Source: Tetramitus jugosus
Taxonomy: Eukaryota; Heterolobosea; Eutetramitea; Acrasida; Vahlkampfiidae
Length of the DNA: 64,000 bases
Assembly (NCBI GenBank): GCA_937625935.1
Contig: OW569387.1
Coordinates: 124,001-188,000 of the forward strand
Direction of reading: 5' to 3'
This document shows, in pieces, positions 57,908-64,000 of this stretch. Position 1 is the first letter of the stretch. The number at the start of each line of letters is the position of its first letter. Under the pieces are notes generated by a model that ran no database searches, was not told the origin of the DNA, and saw nothing but the letters and a program-made list of their open reading frames with translations. A program made the position numbers and the translations under genes.

Positions 57908-59605
57908 TTAGAGCATACTGTACAAGAATCTGTTCTGATCGAATGTACGAGTGACCTTTCTTCCCTTGAGCAAAGGATAGCTGTTGAGTTGGGCATTGCC
58001 GTAAATATCGGTCAACACAGCATCAACATACCACAAAGGTGTGGTGTCTGGAAGAGCAAATTCCTTGACAAATTGGAGAGCATCACCGCTCCACTTGCCA
58101 CTTGCGCTCAACTTTTCAGCCAGCTTCTTTTCAACAGTCAATGAAACGTCGTTCATATCGAGAGCAGATTTCTTTCCGTCTTGTACACCAGGTTGATCAT
58201 AGGCATTGATAGATCTGAAAGCACCCAAAATAGTCACAATTCGTTCCTCCAAAGCAATCATCATACCCAAGTTGAACATGTCGCACTTCTCAAAAGTGCT
58301 GGTCAAGAATGGTCTTCTGTTGTTCAATAGAGCATTTTCAGTGCCCTTAACAAAGGCCAACAATTGTCTGCCCATGCTTCCAGCTTGACTATCTTCATAA
58401 TCAAAAGTTCTCTTGTTGAAGTGCACGAAACGAACGAAACAATCGTTGATACCCTTTTGGACTTGTTGCATGAATGCATGTTGTTCTCCAGTGCCAACAC
58501 CACCGAACACGGTGAGACCTTCTGGATTGTAGGCCCCGTTCTCAGAGTACTCCTTACCAAGCGACTCCATGTACAATTGTTGCAAATAATGAGCAAACTC
58601 CTTCAAAAAGTCGCTATAGCCAAGAACAATCATGTTCTTTCTTCCCTGGAGCTTTGACAAGTGATCAATGGCAATGGCAATCAACATGCTAGGATTTTGC
58701 CTTGGATCAGCTTCTCTGGTCAACTTGTCCATGTGACATTGACCATTCAAGAATTCTTCAAAGTTCAACTCTGCAAATGCGCATGGAACCATACCAATGG
58801 CACTTACAATGCTTGTACGTCCACCAGTCTCATTGAACATGTAGAATGTGTGCAAGAATCCGTTATCAGCAGCATACTTGTCAAAGTTACTGTTCTGAAC
58901 AGTAACGGCAATATTGTGCTTGCCAACGACGAGCTTTCCACTCGAATGATTCTTGATTTGTTCATTGAAAGCTTCCATGTTACCTCTGGTTTCAGCTGTA
59001 CCACCTGATTTGGACATGTTGACCATCAAAGTTGTCTCCAAGTTCAATTTGCTCAACAACAAGTGGAATGAATCAGGATCTGTGTTGCTCATAAAATGCA
59101 GGCGTGCTTTGACTTTTTCTGGATTCACAGAGTTGTAGTTGTAACGGTCACCCTTCATGGCAATCACTAGCATCAATGGACCCAAGTAACTTCCTCCAAT
59201 ACCGTTGAAAATGACATCAGTGTAGCGCTGTCCATTCTCATTGAGAGTTTGACCGTTGAGAATCTGATTGACCTTGGTTTGAATGTCCTTCCACAGTTGA
59301 ATCGAATGACCCAAGCTCTTCTTTGGTACCAACTCTTGCTCCATTCTCAAATTGTAGTGATCCACTGATCGATTCTCCGACTCCTTCTGATTGGCAGTGG
59401 CATTGACAATGTCTCCACTCTCAATTTTCTTAATCTTGTCGATTGCAATCTTGACAGAGTATTGATAATCATCAAGTGTCTTCTGCAAGTTGCCCAAAGT
59501 GGTGGCAAAACCAGAGAGATTCAATGTGAATTGACTCTTGGCATCATGGTACACATGACCATTCATGTAGTTGTGTTCAACGAGTTTGATCTCTGCAGGG
59601 TTCAT
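57908..59605 (-). CDS. GPI: Glucose-6-phosphate isomerase (bacterial/plastid-type)
   Basis: 565 residues from the ATG at 59605. Interconverts glucose-6-P and fructose-6-P. Key motifs: FNGIGGSYLGP (~133-143), NMSKSGGTAETR (~196-207, phosphate-binding loop), FNETGGRTS, then GGVGTGEQHAFMQQVQKG, which contains the His expected for ring opening. The sequence GIGGSYLGP and SKSGGTAETR are of the bacterial/cyanobacterial/plastid kind rather than the cytosolic animal/yeast kind. A bacterial or endosymbiont origin is plausible. No N-terminal targeting presequence is visible. Confidence 0.93.
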   Translation of the reverse strand: MNPAEIKLVEHNYMNGHVYHDAKSQFTLNLSGFATTLGNLQKTLDDYQYSVKIAIDKIKKIESGDIVNATANQKESENRSVDHYNLRMEQELVPKKSLGHSIQLWKDIQTKVNQILNGQTLNENGQRYTDVIFNGIGGSYLGPLMLVIAMKGDRYNYNSVNPEKVKARLHFMSNTDPDSFHLLLSKLNLETTLMVNMSKSGGTAETRGNMEAFNEQIKNHSSGKLVVGKHNIAVTVQNSNFDKYAADNGFLHTFYMFNETGGRTSIVSAIGMVPCAFAELNFEEFLNGQCHMDKLTREADPRQNPSMLIAIAIDHLSKLQGRKNMIVLGYSDFLKEFAHYLQQLYMESLGKEYSENGAYNPEGLTVFGGVGTGEQHAFMQQVQKGINDCFVRFVHFNKRTFDYEDSQAGSMGRQLLAFVKGTENALLNNRRPFLTSTFEKCDMFNLGMMIALEERIVTILGAFRSINAYDQPGVQDGKKSALDMNDVSLTVEKKLAEKLSASGKWSGDALQFVKEFALPDTTPLWYVDAVLTDIYGNAQLNSYPLLKGRKVTRTFDQNRFLYSML

Positions 59606-60092
59606 ATCTTGGTGTGATGATGATGGTAGATTTGTGTTTGTTGTGTGTTGTTTGTGTTGATGTTGATCTTGTCGACGTAAGAATGAGACCGAAAAAGCTC
59701 GACATCCATGCGGAGATCACAATTTGGCGCATTGTCGGCCAATTTTACTCTGCGTTGTAAAAATAGGAAAATCACTACAACGGATTGAATCAATCTTTTT
59801 GCGTGGATGAGTTTTGTGGGTACTGTAAAATGTCTCTTGAATGGTCTCCATGTGCTGTTACTGAACCACACCGTGTTATTGATTGACCTCTCTGCATCCT
59901 TTCCATCCTAATCGGAACAAAGTTTTCTCTCCAACGTTTTTGTCCCAACCCAATCAATATCTAAACTTATCTTCTGCGCTGTTCACACGTTGTTAACAAG
60001 CTGAATTGTTGCAACCAGAAATTTCTCTCAACAACAAACAACCACAAAAGCACCAACCAAAATTTTCATACTACGAATATCGTAACATTGCA
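59606..60092. other. Divergent promoter region
   Basis: About 490 bp between the minus-strand GPI gene and the plus-strand kinase. The frame upstream to 60006 of the kinase starts with TTG and looks like leader. No specific motif identified. Confidence 0.4.
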
Positions 60093-61883
60093 ATGAGCAC
60101 TCACATACCCACCAACAGACGGAAACCAATCCCTGACTTGTCCATTCGTTGTGAGCGTGCCAATTTACCACCACAAGATGACACTATCATGTACACTACG
60201 ACCACCGAATATGACAATGAGTTGTTGGTACACTCTGCTGCATCTTCATTATGCAACTCACCAACAACAACAACAACCAATGTTGGTCATACTTTATCAA
60301 TATTGACACCAAGAGCTAACAATGATAATTTTGGTGTTGGAGCTTCACCTACGGCTTCTCCCTCTGTTCGTTTTCCTGTTTCTCCCACGAGCTTTTCTCC
60401 CATGGTTTTTTCGCCAGTCGACGATCAGATTACACTGCACAATGTGCGATCCAGAATTTTGTACAATATTGAGCACAATGTGCTGCTCGCAGATTTTTCC
60501 CGCCTCGTAGTCAAGTGCGAACAACACGTAGAAACGATTCGAGAGGCACTATTGGAGTGTCTCCGCGCAGCTAATGAGCACCTTTCTCCGACAACTACGG
60601 AAAATCACCAAGATGAAGCTCATCAAGAAGAACAACCACCAAGAAAGATCGTGAACGTCATTGTGACCTATGATGACTTCCAAGTAGAAACGGAGGCTCT
60701 GATGCACATGTATCGTGAACGTGTGATCCAATTCTTCACTGAGAACTATTACAAGTCCATTCAGCGTTACACGACAAAGACCTTTCTCTATGATCGTATC
60801 CAACAGCTCAATGAGTGCATTGGAGAGAATAGCATGGCCAATGGTCCCATCATACAACACAATGTTCAGGTCATTGGCGATCGCTACGTTGTGGATCATG
60901 TGCTGGGTGAAGGAGCTTTTGGCAAGGTAGCTCTCGCTCTGGACAAGAGAACCATGGTCAGAGTAGCCATCAAAGAAGTCAATTTGACAGCGTATGGCGA
61001 TGATGCTCTGCTCAATGATTGTCTCAAGAGAGAAGAACTAATTATGAAGCAAATCTCTTTTCGGTGTTTGTGTGGTGGTAGTCGTGTCAGTGGTGCTCGT
61101 CATCACCACCATCAACATCATAAAAGTGATTCTGCTGATGAGTCCATGTGTCAAAGTGGCGACAGTGGTGATGGTGAAAATGCTCTGATGGCGATGATGA
61201 ACCACAGTGGACTCAAGGAGGAATATTCTCAGTTCTTGATCAAGCTGTTGGATTACATTGTCGATAAGCCAAATCAAACGATTTATATCGTCATGGAGTA
61301 CTGTGCAAAGGGACCGTTGGAGACACCAATGGACGAGCATGAGCAGTTCGACGAGCAGAGAGCTCACAAATACTTTGTTCAAATAGTTTGTGGTCTGCAG
61401 TACTTGCATGAAAAGTATCATGTTGTTCACAGAGATCTGCAACTTGCCAATATCTGTCTCATGGAGGATGACAATGTCAAGATTTGTGACTTTGGTGTGT
61501 CTGATTGGTTCTTGAAGAGCGGTGAAGAGAGTTGTGAGAACAACGATTACGGAAAGACTTTGAATCTGTTTACAGGCAATGTGGCTTATGCATCACCAGA
61601 GATGCTGCTACAGAAGAATTATGGATGCGATGTCGATGTGTGGAGTGCAGGTGTGTGCTTGTACAAGATGGTGGTTGGTTATCTACCGTTCAAGGGACGA
61701 GGTCATGCATTAATTGGTCAGTTTTATGTACCATTGGACGATGAAGAACTGGATCACGTGTCTGATGACTTGAAGGATCTAATCTCGAAAATTCTGAACC
61801 CTAACATGCAGCAACGTTATTCTACCATTGAACAGATCAAGTCTCATCCTTGGTTCACCAAATACCATTACGATTTCGTTTGA
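60093..61883 (+). CDS. CaMKK/LKB1-like Ser/Thr kinase with altered catalytic loop
   Basis: 596 residues from the ATG at 60093 (the frame to 60006 starts with TTG). Residues 1-260 are Thr/Pro/Ser-rich and then helical. The kinase domain spans ~264-593: Gly loop GEGAFGKV (~272), catalytic Lys in VAIKEV, catalytic loop HRDLQLAN (H446-N453), DFG, then GNVAYASPEML. The usual Lys of HRDLK is Gln450. The segment YCAKGPLETP matches the kinase-hinge of CaMKK-like kinases, which together with LKB1 phosphorylate AMPK. A ~65-residue insert (His- and Ser-rich) lies after the alphaC helix. Active-site Asp and DFG are present, so activity is likely but unproven. Confidence 0.85.
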   Translation: MSTHIPTNRRKPIPDLSIRCERANLPPQDDTIMYTTTTEYDNELLVHSAASSLCNSPTTTTTNVGHTLSILTPRANNDNFGVGASPTASPSVRFPVSPTSFSPMVFSPVDDQITLHNVRSRILYNIEHNVLLADFSRLVVKCEQHVETIREALLECLRAANEHLSPTTTENHQDEAHQEEQPPRKIVNVIVTYDDFQVETEALMHMYRERVIQFFTENYYKSIQRYTTKTFLYDRIQQLNECIGENSMANGPIIQHNVQVIGDRYVVDHVLGEGAFGKVALALDKRTMVRVAIKEVNLTAYGDDALLNDCLKREELIMKQISFRCLCGGSRVSGARHHHHQHHKSDSADESMCQSGDSGDGENALMAMMNHSGLKEEYSQFLIKLLDYIVDKPNQTIYIVMEYCAKGPLETPMDEHEQFDEQRAHKYFVQIVCGLQYLHEKYHVVHRDLQLANICLMEDDNVKICDFGVSDWFLKSGEESCENNDYGKTLNLFTGNVAYASPEMLLQKNYGCDVDVWSAGVCLYKMVVGYLPFKGRGHALIGQFYVPLDDEELDHVSDDLKDLISKILNPNMQQRYSTIEQIKSHPWFTKYHYDFV

Positions 61884-62245
61884 GAAGAATAAAAAGTATT
61901 TATCAGTTCTTGAACGTATGATTTCTCATACAACATACATCACATTTTCACAACATCCCACCAGCTGTAAACTAGACGTTGCCAAATTCAACCGGTTGAC
62001 AACCGGAACTTGAGGCGGGACTTGTCGGAGTATGAGTACTCAGAAAAACAAATACGTACCAGCATTAAAACCAAACGACCAGTACTCAATGGGTACCCGT
62101 ACGTACTGCGCGTATTAATCACAAAAGATCTATCATGTGATCCACAATGTTCTCCAAAACAAACCAACAACTAGTACTCACACTCAAACAACTTGTACTA
62201 CCTAACATACCACTGCTACAGTGACATCCACCCGTAAATAACAAC
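61884..62245. other. Intergenic spacer
   Basis: About 360 bp between two plus-strand genes. Non-coding by eye; no repeat or RNA gene recognised. Confidence 0.4.
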
Positions 62246-63253
62246 ATGAACCACCAACAACAATACTACAACCAACGAAACATGTTCCTCCCACTTGTGA
62301 ATGTCACTATTGGTGACATTGCACTGCCACTCTTCCTTTCACCACCAGCAATGAATGTAAGTCCAATTGTCACAGTACCACCACATCAATTGAATGTGGA
62401 TGTAATGATGATAAACGGACCAAGAACCTGGGAAGAAGGTCGATCAATGAGTCAGTTCATGCCAAATCAAATGCAACAGCTGCAACAAGTTCCTGTGACG
62501 CAATTCCCAGCTCATCATCATCAGTATCATGAAGGAAGAGATGCGAGAAACTTGACTCACTCAAACTCCTCTTCACCTGCTTGTTCTGATGATGATTCTG
62601 AGAAGGGTGACGATGAAAACTCTTCTGAAGCACACAATCTCTGGAATGCACAGCCTTTGGGTCCACAAACAGAACGGAGAACAAGGAAATCAAAGGTCAA
62701 GCAAACCAATTGTTATCCTATCATTCCAAGGAATCAAATGGTGGACTCCAACAATGGATTCATTTCGGGAGTGAAGATTGGTACACAAGAACAGAGTGAA
62801 GAACAAATGCCAGCTCTGCCTTTTGTTACTCCTGCCCAGGTTGACAGAAATCCAACCTTCCTGTCTCTTACATTGGCAAAAGGCAAAAGATGGGCCACAA
62901 TGAGCTCCATTACACTTGAGGTTTTGAAGAACGACAGGAATGGCAGGTTCTGGGAAACATACAGTGTTTGTCAAATTCAAGGTATTGGCTCTATCGATGG
63001 TCCTTTGTTGCTGAACCTGACACCTTTGGGCACCACATTCACACGTCCTTGGTTGAGAGTTAGAGTGATCTGTGATACTTGTGATTTTATCCTTTGCTAC
63101 TTGGGGTATGCCAATGGAGGCAATCGAGTAGAAAGATCAAACAGGTATCTGGCGGACTTGTTTCAAGGTCATGTTCCTCAACATGTGACTCAAGCCATGT
63201 TGCATGAACTGCTAGGCAACTACGAACGTCGTCCACAACCACAACAACAATAA
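62246..63253 (+). CDS. Unknown protein with compact C-terminal domain
   Basis: 335 residues from the ATG at 62246. The N-terminal ~130 residues are Gln/Met/Pro/His-rich; a basic motif follows (RRTRKSKVK, a possible nuclear signal). The C-terminal ~150 residues look folded, with beta-rich segments (NPTFLSLTLAKGKRW, SSITLEVLKNDRNGRFWETY, CQIQGIGSIDGPLLLNL, LRVRVICDTCDFILCYLGY). It could be a transcription-related protein, but no family is recognised. The C-terminus ends in a Gln/Pro run. Confidence 0.7.
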   Translation: MNHQQQYYNQRNMFLPLVNVTIGDIALPLFLSPPAMNVSPIVTVPPHQLNVDVMMINGPRTWEEGRSMSQFMPNQMQQLQQVPVTQFPAHHHQYHEGRDARNLTHSNSSSPACSDDDSEKGDDENSSEAHNLWNAQPLGPQTERRTRKSKVKQTNCYPIIPRNQMVDSNNGFISGVKIGTQEQSEEQMPALPFVTPAQVDRNPTFLSLTLAKGKRWATMSSITLEVLKNDRNGRFWETYSVCQIQGIGSIDGPLLLNLTPLGTTFTRPWLRVRVICDTCDFILCYLGYANGGNRVERSNRYLADLFQGHVPQHVTQAMLHELLGNYERRPQPQQQ

Positions 63254-63392
63254 ACAATGACAAGAGCTATTGAATATTCATTCGTGGATTTCCCTCTCAA
63301 CTATTGTCAAGAGTTGCGATATGTCGCCTCATTCAGGATACTCCTGAAAATCAACCTTGGAAAACAAAAGTTCACAACAACCCAATCATTCT

Positions 63393-63998
63393 TTATTCTA
63401 TGAGTATTGAGATCGGTTGGTCATCGCAGTGAGGTGACAGTGGTTGAGTTGAGATGTCAGTTGTGGTGTTCGCTTCCTCTGCTTCACCATTGTTGACAAT
63501 TGACATCACTTTCGTGCTCTCGAAATTCCAAACGATTTGATCGACTTGATCAATCATAATCTTCCACAAGTAGTCCAAGAAAAAGTATTCTGAACTGGCA
63601 TCCTCTGAATATGTGTACATTGAGTGTTCCAAAATGAAAAACGGAGAAGCAACGCTATGGATTTGATTGTAGTGCTGCTGTTGCTGCCAGGCCTTGATAC
63701 CAATATCTACAATGTCCATAATCTCTGACACACTCCATATTCGAACTTGTTTCCTACTTGTTCTCTTGTTGTTTGATGATTCACTTGCGTTCTCTTCTTC
63801 GGTTAACAATTGTTGCTGTTCGGCTCGTTCAACTTGCTCAAACTCCTTTAGTTTTCGCTCAAAAAACTCCATAATGATACTCAAATTGTTAGCCAACACG
63901 TTCACAGATGACAACAGCTCCAAATCGACAATGTTCAACTGGTGGAGTCGTTGAGGTATTTGCAACAGATTTTGAACAGTTTTTCGGTTTTGCAACAA
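63393..63998 (-). CDS. Unknown protein, cut by the window end
   Basis: At least 201 residues; the frame is open to the right edge with no ATG that looks like a start, so the 5' part is missing. It contains a charged coiled-coil-like stretch (IIMEFFERKLKEFEQVERAE) and ordered segments (VRIWSVSEIMDIVDIGIKAW, YFFLDYLWKIMIDQVDQIVW). The C-terminus is Thr/Ser/Glu-rich. No family recognised. Confidence 0.6.
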   Translation of the reverse strand: MLQNRKTVQNLLQIPQRLHQLNIVDLELLSSVNVLANNLSIIMEFFERKLKEFEQVERAEQQQLLTEEENASESSNNKRTSRKQVRIWSVSEIMDIVDIGIKAWQQQQHYNQIHSVASPFFILEHSMYTYSEDASSEYFFLDYLWKIMIDQVDQIVWNFESTKVMSIVNNGEAEEANTTTDISTQPLSPHCDDQPISILIE

Positions 63999-64000
63999 CT

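Noticed and set aside
1-64000. CRISPR arrays, bacterial insertion sequences, operons, Shine-Dalgarno sites
   Set aside because: None visible; spliceosomal introns and a eukaryotic gene set exclude a bacterial window.

Overview
This window is protist nuclear DNA that uses the standard genetic code, and it is most probably from a heterolobosean amoeboflagellate such as Naegleria. The clues are densely packed, mostly intron-poor genes on both strands, a few short introns (61-123 nt, mostly GTATGT/GTAAG donors and T-rich acceptors), proteins rich in Asn, Gln, Ser and His runs, and an amoeba-like gene set (talin-head FERM protein, RCC1-ectodomain receptor kinase, BTB, F-box and ankyrin proteins). 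The genus is an inference; no species-diagnostic locus is present.

Layout. 1-9.7 kb: an unknown gene open at the window edge, a spliced EF-hand protein, two members of an unrecognised small family (N-terminus M[ED]LWYSEEE), a Zn2Cys6-plus-WD40 protein resembling a TFIIIC subunit, a nucleoside phosphorylase/nucleosidase-like protein and a small membrane protein. 9.7-29.9 kb: tRNA-Gly(TCC) just upstream of an AMPK beta subunit, a tandem BTB duplication with one broken copy, an INO80C/Ies6-like subunit, an ERMARD-like protein with two HEPN-type Rx4H motifs, a talin-head protein, F-box proteins, an Erv1 sulfhydryl oxidase, a secreted Cys-repeat protein and an ankyrin protein. 29.9-38.8 kb: an unknown CxxC protein, a large RCC1-EGF-TM-TKL receptor kinase, a WHy/LEA14-like membrane protein and an F-box-ankyrin protein.

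38.9-48.2 kb is a zone rich in decayed sequence. It holds a prenylcysteine oxidase pseudogene with several frame breaks, a decayed ORF on the minus strand, a 3'-truncated retrocopy with a poly-A end and 16-bp target-site duplications, a 5S rRNA gene, and an EF-2 paralogue with one in-frame TAG. Two intact genes lie inside it: a PB1-UBA protein and an NmrA-like protein. 48.2-64 kb returns to compact intact genes: nitroreductase, SHOCT protein, SIN3 (three exons), NUP155 (two exons), a bacterial-type glucose-6-phosphate isomerase, a CaMKK/LKB1-like kinase and two unknown proteins, the last cut by the window end.

There are no operons. Several gene pairs are divergent and share short intergenic promoters. 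Functional themes that recur are chromatin and Pol III transcription (SIN3, INO80C-like, TFIIIC-like), AMPK signalling (AMPK beta and a kinase of the type that activates AMPK) and proteostasis (BTB, F-box, PB1-UBA). I found no single obvious new multi-gene system. The most unusual signals are the retrocopy insertion, the EF-2 paralogue with its isolated stop, the LWYSEEE family and several unusual domain combinations.
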